64,000 nucleotides of DNA from Acidovorax sp. FHTAMBA (GCF_038958875.1 NZ_CP152407.1:7501-71500); one strand, 5' to 3'. Positions 24,513-36,646 are shown, numbered from the stretch's first letter. Program-made: numbers and translations. Notes: a model not told the origin generated them from the sequence alone.

Positions 24513-25007
24513 ATGAAACCCATCCAGATCGGCGTGGTCATGGGTTCCAGCAGCGACTGGGACACCATGCAGCATGCAGTGCAGATTCTTGAACAGTTCG
24601 GCATCGCGCACGAGGCCCGCGTGGTCTCTGCCCACCGCATGCCCGACGACATGTTTGCCTACGCCGAGGCCGCTGCCGGCCGGGGCCTCAAAGCCATCAT
24701 CGCGGGCGCCGGTGGCGCCGCCCACCTGCCCGGCATGATTGCCGCCAAGACCACGGTGCCCGTGCTGGGCGTGCCCGTGGCCAGCCGCCACCTGCAGGGT
24801 GTGGATTCGCTGCACAGCATCGTGCAGATGCCCAAGGGCATCCCCGTCGCAACATTTGCCATTGGCACGGCAGGCGCTGCCAACGCCGCGCTGTTCGCCG
24901 TGGCCCTGCTGGCCAACGAGAGCCCCGAACTGCGCCAGCGCCTCGAAGCCTTTCGCGCCGAGCAGACGGAAGTGGCCCGCAACATGACCTTGCCGCCTGC
25001 TGCATGA
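24513..25007 (+). CDS. purE: N5-carboxyaminoimidazole ribonucleotide mutase
   Basis: This 164-residue class I PurE rearranges N5-CAIR to CAIR in purine synthesis. The active-site loop GVVMGSSSDWDTM and SAHRMPDDMF near residues 8-50 are typical, as is AGAGGAAHLPGMIAAKT. Its stop codon overlaps the purK start (ATGA), which indicates coupled translation. CAIR made here feeds PurC, encoded 2 kb upstream on the same strand. Confidence 0.97.
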   Translation: MKPIQIGVVMGSSSDWDTMQHAVQILEQFGIAHEARVVSAHRMPDDMFAYAEAAAGRGLKAIIAGAGGAAHLPGMIAAKTTVPVLGVPVASRHLQGVDSLHSIVQMPKGIPVATFAIGTAGAANAALFAVALLANESPELRQRLEAFRAEQTEVARNMTLPPAA

Positions 25008-26179
25008 GCGCCGACAACACTTTGGCACCGCTGCTGCCTGGCGCCACGCTGGGCGTGCTCGGCGGCGGCCAGCTGGGCCGCATGTTCGTGCACCAGGCGC
25101 AGGCCATGGGCTACTTCACGGCAGTGCTCGACGCCGATCCCACCAGCCCCGCCGGGCTGGTGAGCCACCACCACATCCAGACCGGCTATGAAGATCCGCA
25201 AGGCCTGGCCGAGCTGGCCCGCCTGTCGGATGCTGTGACCACCGAGTTCGAAAACGTACCCGCTGCCGCGCTGGCCGCCCTGGCTGCGCAACGCCCCGTG
25301 TCGCCTGCCGCCAGCGCTGTGTCGGTGGCGCAAGACCGTGCCCGGGAAAAGGCCCACTTTGTGGCCTGCGGCGTGCCCTGTGCGCCGTATGCGGTGATCG
25401 AAACGGCTGAGCAACTGGCTGCAGTTTCTTCTGATCTGTTACCAGGCATCCTGAAGACGGCCCGCATGGGCTACGACGGCAAGGGCCAGGTGCGCGTGAA
25501 GACGCCCGCCGACCTGGCCGCTGCCTGGGACTCTGTCGGCAACGTGCCCTGCGTGCTGGAGCAAATGCTGCCGCTCGCGCTCGAATGCTCCGTGATCGTG
25601 GCGCGCGGCGCCGACGGTGCCACCGTGCACCTGCCCGTGCAGCGCAACCTGCACCGCGACGGGATTCTGGCGGTGACGGAGGTTTTTGAACAAAATCTGC
25701 CTCCAGCGCTTATCCAGCAAGCGGTAGCAGCTGCAGTTTCGATAGCAAATGGTTTGCAATACGTTGGCGTGCTCTGCGTGGAGTTCTTTGTGCTACAGGA
25801 CGGCAGCCTGGTGGTGAACGAGATCGCCCCGCGCCCGCACAACAGCGGCCACTACAGCCAGAACGCCTGCGACGTGTCGCAGTTCGAGCTGCAGGTGCGC
25901 ACCATGGCCCGCCTGCCGCTCACGCAGCCGCGCCAGCACAGCCCCGCCGTCATGCTCAACCTGCTGGGCGACCTGTGGTTTGCGCACGGCGACGCGGCGC
26001 AGACCCCGCCCTGGGCCGAGGTGCTGCAGCTTCCCGGCACCCACCTGCACCTGTACGGCAAGCGCGACGCCAAGCGTGGTCGCAAGATGGGGCACCTCAA
26101 CATCACCGCAGCCACCCCCGACGCAGCACGTGCCACTGCCCTGCAGGCGGCGGCCCTGCTGGGCATTGCGCCGTTTTGA
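25004..26179 (+). CDS. purK: N5-carboxyaminoimidazole ribonucleotide synthase
   Basis: This 391-residue ATP-grasp enzyme makes N5-CAIR from AIR, bicarbonate and ATP. GATLGVLGGGQLGRMFVHQA starts the N-terminal domain, KTARMGYDGKGQVRVKTP is the ATP-grasp loop, and VNEIAPRPHNSGHYSQNAC is the family signature near residue 270. Residues about 228-249 (PPALIQQAVAAAVSIANG) are encoded by a copy of the dispersed repeat without breaking the frame. It overlaps purE by 4 bases and is followed after 16 bases by tsaC. Confidence 0.96.
   Translation: MSADNTLAPLLPGATLGVLGGGQLGRMFVHQAQAMGYFTAVLDADPTSPAGLVSHHHIQTGYEDPQGLAELARLSDAVTTEFENVPAAALAALAAQRPVSPAASAVSVAQDRAREKAHFVACGVPCAPYAVIETAEQLAAVSSDLLPGILKTARMGYDGKGQVRVKTPADLAAAWDSVGNVPCVLEQMLPLALECSVIVARGADGATVHLPVQRNLHRDGILAVTEVFEQNLPPALIQQAVAAAVSIANGLQYVGVLCVEFFVLQDGSLVVNEIAPRPHNSGHYSQNACDVSQFELQVRTMARLPLTQPRQHSPAVMLNLLGDLWFAHGDAAQTPPWAEVLQLPGTHLHLYGKRDAKRGRKMGHLNITAATPDAARATALQAAALLGIAPF
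25686..25749 (+). repeat. Two-hairpin repeat, copy 10 (inside purK)
   Basis: The run GCCTCCAGCGCTTATCCAGC then AAGCGGTAGCAGC and an A/T part ending GATAGC matches the repeat block by block. It is one of the best preserved in-gene copies. It reads in frame as PPALIQQAVAA. Confidence 0.8.
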
Positions 26180-26195
26180 GGGCGGGTTTCAGACC

Positions 26196-27212
26196 ATGAT
26201 TCTTGACGGCTCCCAGCCCGCATCCATCGCCGCCGCAGCGCGGGCCGTGCGCAGCGGCGCGCTGCTCGGCCTGCCCACCGAGACGGTGTACGGCCTGGCA
26301 GCCGATGCCAGCAGCGATGCCGCCGTGGCGCAGATCTTTGCGGCCAAGGGGCGCCCCAGCGACCATCCCCTGATCGTGCATGTGGCCAACGCCGAGGGCA
26401 TTGCGCACTTCGCCAGCGAGGTGCCGGGCTTTGCGCAGAAGCTGGTCGATGCCTTCTGGCCTGGCCCGCTCACGCTCATCCTGCCGCGCCTGCCCGGCGT
26501 GGCCAGCGCCGCCACGGGCGGTCAGGACAGCGTGGGACTGCGCTGCCCCGCCCACCCCGTGGCCCATGCCCTGCTGCTGGCCTGCTCCGCACCCGGCGAC
26601 AGCGAGGCCCAGGGCGGCCCGCCCGTGTGGGGCGTGGCAGCCCCCAGCGCCAACCGCTTTGGCCGCGTGAGCCCCACTACCGCCCGGCATGTGCAGGACG
26701 AGCTGGGCGCCGAGCTGCTGGTGCTCGACGGCGGTCCGTGCGAAGTGGGCATCGAAAGCACCATCGTGGACTGCACGCGCGGCGTGCCGGTGCTGCTGCG
26801 CCCGGGCGCCATTACGCGCGAACAGATCAAACGGGCGTGTGGCCTGGCGCCGCTTTCCAAGGACGACATGCCCGCGCTCACGCCCCGCGCCTCGGGCACG
26901 CTGGAGGCCCACTACGCGCCCGCCGCCAAGGTGCGCCTGATGGATGCCAAGGCGCTGCAGACCGGCCTGGACCTGCTGGGCGCCGAGGCCCGCAACATCG
27001 CCGTGTACGCGCGTGCGGCGCTGCGCACCAAATCGTCCCAGCTGGTGATGCGCCGCATGCCCGACGACGCCGCCGCCACTGCCCAGCAGCTCTTTGCCGT
27101 GCTGCGCGGCTTTGACGAAGAAGGCGTGAAACTGATCTGGATCGAGACCCCGCCCGCCAGCCCCGAGTGGGAGGGCGTGCGGGACCGCCTGCAACGCGCC
27201 TCTGCGGCCTGA
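26196..27212 (+). CDS. tsaC: L-threonylcarbamoyladenylate synthase, Sua5 long form
   Basis: This 338-residue enzyme makes threonylcarbamoyl-AMP for the t6A37 tRNA modification. The YrdC domain is in the first 200 residues: LLGLPTETVYGLAADASSD, KGRPSDHPLIVHV, FWPGPLTLILPR and APSANRFGRVSPT. After about residue 230 a C-terminal Sua5 domain follows (GTLEAHYAPAAKVRLMDA), absent from short TsaC. The ATG at 26196 is used; an open frame inside purK continues upstream. It is probably the third gene of the purE-purK operon. Confidence 0.93.
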   Translation: MILDGSQPASIAAAARAVRSGALLGLPTETVYGLAADASSDAAVAQIFAAKGRPSDHPLIVHVANAEGIAHFASEVPGFAQKLVDAFWPGPLTLILPRLPGVASAATGGQDSVGLRCPAHPVAHALLLACSAPGDSEAQGGPPVWGVAAPSANRFGRVSPTTARHVQDELGAELLVLDGGPCEVGIESTIVDCTRGVPVLLRPGAITREQIKRACGLAPLSKDDMPALTPRASGTLEAHYAPAAKVRLMDAKALQTGLDLLGAEARNIAVYARAALRTKSSQLVMRRMPDDAAATAQQLFAVLRGFDEEGVKLIWIETPPASPEWEGVRDRLQRASAA

Positions 27213-27288
27213 TCGCCCCCAGCCACGACGGCTTTGCCTGCGCTGACGTTGCCCCGCTAAACTAACCCCCACTTTTCTGGAGAAATAC

Positions 27289-28242
27289 ATGGCAGCAAAT
27301 TGGATGCGCCGCACCGTACTGGTCGCCGCATGTGCGTCGGCCGCGTTGCTCGCGGCCTGCAGTTCCAGCACCACCGAATCGGCCATCACGCCCGAGCGCT
27401 TCATCGCGTTTGGCGATGCCAACAGCGACGTGGGACAGAACGGCTCGCGCTACACCGTCAACGACGGAAGCGTGAACAACTGGACCTCGGAAGTGGTGGC
27501 GAAATACGGCAAATCCCTCACGGCAGTCTCCGCCGGGGGCACGAGCTATGCCGTGGGCAACGCCCGCGTCAACGCCAAGCCCGACGCGGCAGGCAACACG
27601 AGCACCGCCACCATTGCCGAGCAGATCGATGCCTTTCTGGCCAGCGGCCGCTTTGGCGCCAGCGATGTGGTGCTGCTCAGTGGCGGCGTGAGCGACGTGA
27701 TTGCCGGCATGGCCGCCGTGCAGGCCGGCACCCAGACGGACGCCGCCATGCTCGACGCAGCACGCAAGGCCGGTGAAGAGCTGGCCGCGCAGGTGCGCCG
27801 CCTGGTGAACGCGGGTGCCAAGTATGTGGTGGTGACCGGCACCTACAACCTCAGCGAAACCCCCTGGGCCAAGACCATCGGCCGCACGAACCTGCTGTCG
27901 GACGCCAGCAGGCGCTTCAATGACGGCCTGAAGGTCGGCATCGTGGACCTGGGTGCCAACGTGCTTTACGTGGACTTCGAGTACTACGTGAACCTCTACA
28001 CCAACGTGCCCGGCAACTACGGCTTCAGCAACGCCACCTCGCCCGTGTGCACGTCGGTGGATGCCTCCAACGGCATCGGCATTGGCGCCGGGCAGGTCAA
28101 CTCGGCCCTGTGCAACGCCTCCACGCTGGTGCCTGGCGGCACCCCGACCTCGTATGTGTTTGCCGATCCCGTGTACCTCGCACCGTCGGCCCACCGCCAG
28201 TTCGGCGTCTACGCCTACGACCGCCTGCGCGCACGCTGGTAG
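27289..28242 (+). CDS. SGNH/GDSL-fold lipoprotein, probably catalytically dead
   Basis: This 317-residue predicted lipoprotein has a signal ending LLAAC (Cys24). The family blocks are all in place but the catalytic residues are changed. Block I reads FGDANSDVG (41-49), with Ala44 where the GDS serine is expected. Block II is AGGTSYAVGNAR. Block III is SGGVSDV (131-137), with Ser135 where Asn is usual. Block V is DPVYLAPSAHR (293-303), with Tyr296 in place of the usual histidine of DxVHxT. A ribosome site GGAG lies 6 bases before the ATG. It is convergent with ssb. It may bind a lipid or glycan rather than hydrolyse it. Confidence 0.8.
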   Translation: MAANWMRRTVLVAACASAALLAACSSSTTESAITPERFIAFGDANSDVGQNGSRYTVNDGSVNNWTSEVVAKYGKSLTAVSAGGTSYAVGNARVNAKPDAAGNTSTATIAEQIDAFLASGRFGASDVVLLSGGVSDVIAGMAAVQAGTQTDAAMLDAARKAGEELAAQVRRLVNAGAKYVVVTGTYNLSETPWAKTIGRTNLLSDASRRFNDGLKVGIVDLGANVLYVDFEYYVNLYTNVPGNYGFSNATSPVCTSVDASNGIGIGAGQVNSALCNASTLVPGGTPTSYVFADPVYLAPSAHRQFGVYAYDRLRARW

Positions 28243-28321
28243 TCGCTGGCCGCTGGCAGCCGCCGCACCCGTCCCCGTGGTGCTTTTGGCGAGTTGCTGC
28301 GTTTGAACCCAGCCCCCCCGT

Positions 28322-28353
28322 AAAGAAAAAGCCCACACCTTGCGGGTGTGGGC
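28322..28353 (-). terminator. Intrinsic terminator of ssb
   Basis: On the minus strand GCCCACACC and GGTGTGGGC pair around a short CGCAA loop and are followed by TTTTTC. It lies about 27 bases after the ssb stop. The plus-strand gene ending at 28242 has no T tract on its side. Confidence 0.85.
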
Positions 28354-28379
28354 CTGGGTTCCATGCGCTGCCGGGGGCT

Positions 28380-28946
28380 TCAGAATGGAATGTCGTCATC
28401 CATGTCGTCAAACCCCGAAGCCGCGCGGGGTGGCTGCGCGACGGGCGCAGGCGCAGCGCGCTGCGCGGGGGCTGCCATGGGGCGCGGTGCCGGGGCCGCG
28501 CGGCGGGGGGCCTGGTCGTAGCCACCGCCCTGCTCGCCACCGCCGTAGCCGCCATCGTCATAGCCGCCGCCCTGTTGGCCACCACCGCCACCACCCTGGC
28601 CGCCCATGCCCTGGCGGCTGCCCAGCATCTGCATCTGGTCGGCGCGAATCTCGGTGCTGTACTTCTCCACGCCGCTCTGGTCGGTCCACTTGCGGGTGCG
28701 CAGGCTGCCTTCCACATACACCTGCGAGCCCTTGCGCAGATACTGGCCGGCGATTTCGGCAAGGCGGCCGTTGAAGACCACACGGTGCCACTCGGTGGCT
28801 TCCTTCATTTCGCCAGACTGCTTGTCTTTCCACTTGTCGGTGGTGGCAATCGTCACGTTGGCCACCTGGTCGCCACTGGGGAAGGTGCGCATTTCAGGGT
28901 CGCGACCCAGATTGCCGACGATGATGACTTTGTTGACTGATGCCAT
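28380..28946 (-). CDS. ssb: Single-stranded DNA-binding protein
   Basis: This 188-residue protein binds single-stranded DNA in replication and repair. The OB fold occupies residues 1-110, starting MASVNKVIIVGNLGRDPEMR. A Gly/Gln-rich linker follows, then an Ala/Pro-rich part. The conserved acidic tip ends DDMDDDIPF, which recruits partner proteins. ATG at 28946 is used; upstream in-frame residues are not family-like. It lies near uvrA, an arrangement seen widely in bacteria, but here with an MFS gene between. Confidence 0.97.
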   Translation of the reverse strand: MASVNKVIIVGNLGRDPEMRTFPSGDQVANVTIATTDKWKDKQSGEMKEATEWHRVVFNGRLAEIAGQYLRKGSQVYVEGSLRTRKWTDQSGVEKYSTEIRADQMQMLGSRQGMGGQGGGGGGQQGGGYDDGGYGGGEQGGGYDQAPRRAAPAPRPMAAPAQRAAPAPVAQPPRAASGFDDMDDDIPF

Positions 28947-29072
28947 GGTGCTGTTTTTGCCTTTAAAGGATGAAAGCGCCGGATTTGAAGAAGGATTCCG
29001 GGCGCCAAGCGCGACATTGTGCCGCAACCGGCCCGCAATGGAAGCCCGGGCCGGGCGCGGCGCGGCCGCCCT

Positions 29073-30251
29073 TCAGTGGCCTGCGCGCCCCACGGGCCGC
29101 AGGGGCCAGGTCAGCACCAGCCAGAGCGCCGTGAGCGCCGTGGTGACGGCAAACAGCCCCGGGGCACCGGCCCATTTCACCAGGGCGCCGCCCAGCGCAC
29201 CGCCCGCAAACAGGCCCAGCGATTGCAGGGTGTTGTAGCTGCCCAGCGCCGCGCCGCGAAGCTGCGCCGGCGCCATGCGCGACACCAGGCTGGGCTGGCT
29301 GGCCTCCAGCGCGTTGAATCCGCAAAAAAACACAAACAGCAGCGGCCCCAGCACCCACAGCGTGGGGGTGGTGCCCCCGGCGGCCAGCAAGCCCAGCCCC
29401 ACCTGCACCAGCAGCACCAGCGCAATCGCCCCCAGCAGCGCCATGCGCAGCCGACCCGCACGTTCGAGCGCAAAAAGCCCTCCCATGGCGGCGAACGAGA
29501 GCACCACGGCGGGCAGGTACACCTGCCAGTGGTGGTCCTTGCCCAGCCCCGCCTGCACCAACATGGCCGGTACCGCCACCCACATCGACAGCTGCACCGT
29601 GTGCAGCACGAACACGCCCAGGTTCAGGCGGAGCAGGTCCGGGTGCGCCCACACATCGGCCAGACGCCCCCGGGGCGCATGGGCGTGCAGTGCGGGCTCG
29701 GGCGGCACCCACCACAGCACCACAGCGACACCTGCCAGTGCCAGCGCGCAGGTCAACCCGAACAGGCCCGACAGGCCGATCTGCGCGGTCAGCACGGGCG
29801 CCGCCACCAGCGCCACCGCAAACATCAGCCCGATGCTGCCGCCCACCAGCGCCATGGCCTTGGTGCGCACGGCATCGCGTGTCTGGTCGGCCAGCAGGGC
29901 CGTCACGGCGGCCGACACGGCACCAGCCCCCTGCAGCGCCCGGCCCACCAGCAGGCCCGTGAGCGAATCGGCAAGCGCAGCCAGCAGGCTGCCCGCCGCA
30001 AACACCAGCAGGCCCAGCACGATCACCCGCTTGCGCCCGAACCGGTCAGACGCCATGCCCAGTGGCAGCTGCAAAAGTGCCTGCGTGAGGCCGTAAATCC
30101 CCATGGCCAGCCCCACCAGCGCCGGGTCATCCCCGCCGGGGTACTTGCGTGCCTCCAGGGCGAACACAGGCAACACCAGGAACAGGCCCAGCATGCGCAG
30201 CGCAAAGATCAGCGCCAGGCTGATGCTGGAGCGGCGCTCCAGCGGGGTCAT
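29073..30251 (-). CDS. MFS transporter, YajR-like
   Basis: This 392-residue inner-membrane protein has 12 predicted membrane segments. It starts MTPLERRSSISLALIFALRM and has the motif A loop LGMASDRFGRKRVIVLGLLV near residue 70 and GRALQGAGAVSAAVTALLAD. YajR itself carries an extra C-terminal domain that is absent here. The substrate is unknown. The ATG at 30251 is preferred to the GTG at 30278. It lies between ssb and the divergent uvrA. Confidence 0.85.
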   Translation of the reverse strand: MTPLERRSSISLALIFALRMLGLFLVLPVFALEARKYPGGDDPALVGLAMGIYGLTQALLQLPLGMASDRFGRKRVIVLGLLVFAAGSLLAALADSLTGLLVGRALQGAGAVSAAVTALLADQTRDAVRTKAMALVGGSIGLMFAVALVAAPVLTAQIGLSGLFGLTCALALAGVAVVLWWVPPEPALHAHAPRGRLADVWAHPDLLRLNLGVFVLHTVQLSMWVAVPAMLVQAGLGKDHHWQVYLPAVVLSFAAMGGLFALERAGRLRMALLGAIALVLLVQVGLGLLAAGGTTPTLWVLGPLLFVFFCGFNALEASQPSLVSRMAPAQLRGAALGSYNTLQSLGLFAGGALGGALVKWAGAPGLFAVTTALTALWLVLTWPLRPVGRAGH

Positions 30252-30401
30252 GGAGGTGGAAACAGAAGAACGTGGCACGGTGGGGGGCGCGGGCGCCGGA
30301 CGGACGAAGCTGGCATTTTCGCCGATCCCCGATCCCCCGGGATTCCATCAAACGCGCGTGCGCCTATCATGGCGGGTTCCGCCTTTTTTTTGCCCCCGCC
30401 G

Positions 30402-33445
<3,044 letters not shown>

Positions 33446-33449
<4 letters not shown>

Positions 33450-33503
33450 AAACAGGCTCCAGCGCTTACACAACAAGCGCCATTAGCTATACAAATAATA
33501 GCC
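33446..33503 (+). repeat. Two-hairpin repeat, copy 11 (convergent junction)
   Basis: The copy lies directly after the uvrA stop and before the 3' end of the esterase gene. Hairpin 1 is GCGCTT/AAGCGC and hairpin 2 is GCTAT/ATAGC with an ACAAATA loop. Confidence 0.85.
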
Positions 33504-33514
33504 TCCCAGCCACC

Positions 33515-34477
33515 TCACCGCAGTAGCCGCGCCACTTCGGGGTCGAGCGACGCCATGAACCGTTCCACCGCGCGGGTGTAGTCGCCCTCCTCGCCCAGCC
33601 GGGCATTGATGTCGCCGTGGGACAGGGGCTGGGGCAGCACCTCGGCACGGCCGCCCTGGGCGTGCACCCTATCTGCCAGGGCTTGTGCCTGCGCGCAGGC
33701 GCCGTCGGTGCGCCGGGTGGAGCACACGAGGAGGAAGGGCGGCGCAGGCGCCGGGTTACCCTGCACCGCGTGGTTGGGCGACGCCGCGCGCCAGAAGGCG
33801 GGGTCGTCGCCAAACACCCGGTCGTACAGGGGCGGATGGCGCGCGGCCATCACGCGGGGCACATCGAGGGCGGCACTGTCCAGCGCCACGGCACCCAGCC
33901 AGGGGCGCGCCCCGGCGGTGTGAGCCAGCGCGGGGTGGGCGTTGAGCAGTGCCACCAGATGGGCACCGGCCGAATGGCCCATCAGGATGAAGCGTGAGGC
34001 GTCTGCACCCCACTGCGCGGCATGGCGCTGCGCGGTGGCCAGGGCCGTGGCCACGTCGTGCGCCTGCTGCAGCACGTTCACGGCCGGCACCAGCCGGTAG
34101 TTGACCGAGATGACCACCAGCCCGCGCGGCACCCATCGGCCCACTTTCGCGTGCACCACGCGGCCGTGGGCCTTGTCGCCCAGGCTCCATGCGCCGCCGT
34201 GCACCATGAAAACGACGGGCGCGCCACGCCCCGGGGGCTGCGGCACCGCGCCGGGCATGGCGCCTGCAGGCACGTACACGTCCATGCGATGGCGCAGATC
34301 CAGGCCATAGGGCACATCGCTCAGGCGCCGGGCCCCGGCGGTAGCACCATCCACGGCCCGTCCCGCGGGGCCGGGCCGCAGCGGGGGCGCTTCATCCTGC
34401 GCCAGCGCCACCGGCACAGCCAGGGCTACCAGCGCGGTGGCTGCAGCAGTGGCACGTAGCCAGAACGCAAGGTGCAT
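33515..34477 (-). CDS. Secreted alpha/beta hydrolase (carboxylesterase-like)
   Basis: This 320-residue protein has a signal peptide with a cleavage site after VPVALAQ, so it is periplasmic or exported. The oxyanion motif HGGAW is in VVFMVHGGAWSLGDKAHGR, the nucleophile elbow is GHSAGAH, and a late LSHGDINARL supplies a likely catalytic histidine. It belongs with hormone-sensitive-lipase or kynurenine-formamidase-like esterases; the substrate is unknown. ATG at 34477. Its start lies next to a dispersed repeat that also holds the stop of the chemoreceptor gene upstream. Confidence 0.83.
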   Translation of the reverse strand: MHLAFWLRATAAATALVALAVPVALAQDEAPPLRPGPAGRAVDGATAGARRLSDVPYGLDLRHRMDVYVPAGAMPGAVPQPPGRGAPVVFMVHGGAWSLGDKAHGRVVHAKVGRWVPRGLVVISVNYRLVPAVNVLQQAHDVATALATAQRHAAQWGADASRFILMGHSAGAHLVALLNAHPALAHTAGARPWLGAVALDSAALDVPRVMAARHPPLYDRVFGDDPAFWRAASPNHAVQGNPAPAPPFLLVCSTRRTDGACAQAQALADRVHAQGGRAEVLPQPLSHGDINARLGEEGDYTRAVERFMASLDPEVARLLR

Positions 34478-34489
34478 GGGTTTTCACGA

Positions 34490-34547
34490 GAAAATGGCAC
34501 TCAGCGCTTATACAGCAAGCGCCAGCAGCTATCAAATTTACAGCAAG
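34490..34547 (+). repeat. Two-hairpin repeat, copy 12 (supplies chemoreceptor stop)
   Basis: The run CTCAGCGCTTATACAGC then AAGCGCCAGCAGCTATC and AAATTTACAGC matches the repeat. The chemoreceptor stop codon (TAA, 34538-34540 on the minus strand) lies within it. About 20 bases are identical to the copy inside proA. Confidence 0.85.
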
Positions 34548-36514
34548 GCACGCGGGCGTGCAGCGACCGGGCCACCCCCTGCACCCTCGTCCCCCAGCCG
34601 GAACACCGAGACCACATGCACCAGGTCTTCGGCCTGGCTTTGCAGGCTGCTGGCGGCGGCGGCCATCTCTTCGACGAGGGCGGCGTTCTGCTGCGTGACC
34701 TGGTCCATCTGCGTCACGGCCTCGCCCACCTGGGCCACGCCCAGCGATTGCTCGTGGCTGGCGGCACTGATCTCGCCCACGATATCGGTCACGCGGCGGA
34801 TGGAGGCCACCACCTCGCTCATGGTGGCGCCGGCGCGGTCCACCAGCGCGCTGCCCTGCTCCACCCGCTCCACACTGGCGGAGATGAGCGCCTTGATCTC
34901 GCGCGCGGCTTCGGCGCTGCGCCCGGCCAGGCTGCGCACCTCGGTGGCCACCACGGCAAAGCCCCGGCCCTGCTCGCCAGCGCGCGCGGCTTCGACGGCG
35001 GCATTGAGCGCCAGGATGTTGGTCTGGAAGGCGATGGAATCGATCACGCCGATGATGTCCGCGATCTTCTGCGACGAGGCATTGATGCCGTGCATGGTGT
35101 CCACCACCTGCGCCACCACTTCGCCGCCCTGCACGGCCACGGTGCTGGCGCTGGCGGCCAGCTGGCTGGCCTGCTGGGCGCTGTCGGCGTTCTGGCGCAC
35201 GGTGGCATTGAGCTGCTCCATCGACGCGGCGGTTTCTTCCAGCGCGCTGGCCTGGCTTTCGGTGCGGGCCGACAGGTCGGTGTTGCCCTGGGCGATCTGC
35301 ACGCTGGCGGTGGCCACGCTCTCCGAGCCGCTGCGCACGTTGCGCACCACCTGCGTGAGTTGCGCGCGCATCTGCTGTAGCGCTTCCAGCAGTTGGCCCA
35401 CCTCGTTGGTGCCATGGGCAATGGGGGCGCCGCTCAGGTCGCCCTGCGCCACGGCACGCGACAGCGCCACGGCCTGTGACAACGGCCCGGTCATGGAGCG
35501 CACGAACACCAGCGCCATGCCGCTGGTGGCCGACAGCGTGATGACCAGGGCCAGCGCCACCCACAGCAGCTTGCGCTGCAGCCCCGCCACGCGCGCCTGC
35601 AGGGCCTGGTCGAGGCTGGCCATGGACAGGTTGTTGAGCGCGTTCAGCGCTTCAATGGTGCGGGTGAAGGTGTCGAAATAGTCCTGGGACGCAAGCGTCA
35701 ACTCACTCGCGTTGATCACATCGCGCTCGGCCATCTGCAGCGATTGCTGGATCTGGCTCTGCACCCCCTGCGCACTGCTGCCCAGCGCACGTTGCAGCTG
35801 GGCATTGCCCTGCAGGGCGCGGTCAAGCCCGCGGAAGGTGTCGGCCTGCAGCTCGGCCACGCGCTGCACCAGCACCAGCAGCTGGCCCTTGCCCTGGGGC
35901 GTGAGCTCGCGCTTGCCCAGGGCACTGGCGCCCTGGGCGCGCAGCATGCCCAGCTTTTCGCCCAGCATCGGCGCCTGCACCAGCGATGCCTGGATCAGCG
36001 CGTGGGTGTCTTCGTCCGGGTCCACCTGCAGGCCATAGGCATGCAGCAGCGATTCATTGAGCTGCAGCAGCGCGGTGATGAGCTGGGTGTGCTGGGCCGT
36101 GCTCTGGGCCTGCTCGATGCCGCGCGCGGCCACCGCCTGCTCCAGCGTGCGCCAGGTTTGCTGCGCCTGGGCCCAGGCGGCCATCTGGGCAGCCGGTACC
36201 TTGGCTGCGGCAAAGCGGGTGCCGACTTCGCCCACGGCCGCGTTCACGGCATCGCGGGCAGCGGGCCTGCGTGCGGCCAGCGCGTCGTCGCCACCCAGCA
36301 TGCCCACCGACAAGCCCCGATGCACCTGCATGCGCTGCACCAGGTGCGTCAACGCCTGCGCGGGAGCCACGCCCTGCGACTCGTGGCGTGCATGCGCAAT
36401 GGCGCGCAGCGCATCGCCCACATACAGGTACGTGGGCAGCGCGCTCATCATGAGGCCGAGGGTGCCCAGGATGAGGAATTTTTCCAGCAGATTCAGGCGG
36501 TGTAGCAATGACAT
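34538..36514 (-). CDS. Methyl-accepting chemotaxis protein
   Basis: This 658-residue inner-membrane chemoreceptor has a first membrane segment near residues 12-32 (EKFLILGTLGLMMSALPTYL), a large periplasmic region to about residue 330, a second membrane segment LLWVALALVITLSATSGMAL, a HAMP domain, and a cytoplasmic signalling domain whose hairpin tip reads DSIAFQTNILALNAAVEAAR. The periplasmic part has QRMQVHRGLSVGMLGG, similar to the start of nitrate-sensing NIT domains; this is uncertain. No CheR-tether NWETF end is present. The stop lies inside a dispersed repeat. An FNR-like box lies 133 bases upstream. Confidence 0.92.
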   Translation of the reverse strand: MSLLHRLNLLEKFLILGTLGLMMSALPTYLYVGDALRAIAHARHESQGVAPAQALTHLVQRMQVHRGLSVGMLGGDDALAARRPAARDAVNAAVGEVGTRFAAAKVPAAQMAAWAQAQQTWRTLEQAVAARGIEQAQSTAQHTQLITALLQLNESLLHAYGLQVDPDEDTHALIQASLVQAPMLGEKLGMLRAQGASALGKRELTPQGKGQLLVLVQRVAELQADTFRGLDRALQGNAQLQRALGSSAQGVQSQIQQSLQMAERDVINASELTLASQDYFDTFTRTIEALNALNNLSMASLDQALQARVAGLQRKLLWVALALVITLSATSGMALVFVRSMTGPLSQAVALSRAVAQGDLSGAPIAHGTNEVGQLLEALQQMRAQLTQVVRNVRSGSESVATASVQIAQGNTDLSARTESQASALEETAASMEQLNATVRQNADSAQQASQLAASASTVAVQGGEVVAQVVDTMHGINASSQKIADIIGVIDSIAFQTNILALNAAVEAARAGEQGRGFAVVATEVRSLAGRSAEAAREIKALISASVERVEQGSALVDRAGATMSEVVASIRRVTDIVGEISAASHEQSLGVAQVGEAVTQMDQVTQQNAALVEEMAAAASSLQSQAEDLVHVVSVFRLGDEGAGGGPVAARPRALL

Positions 36515-36646
36515 GGCAGCAGGCGGGACAGGAAAGGCCCCAGGGGCGGGGTGTCGGCAGCCGCCGACTGGCGTGCGGCACCAGCGGGTAATGCCCGGCG
36601 CCGCGCGAGGTGTAACGCAATGTAGGCGGGTGTGGGCCGTGGGGTT

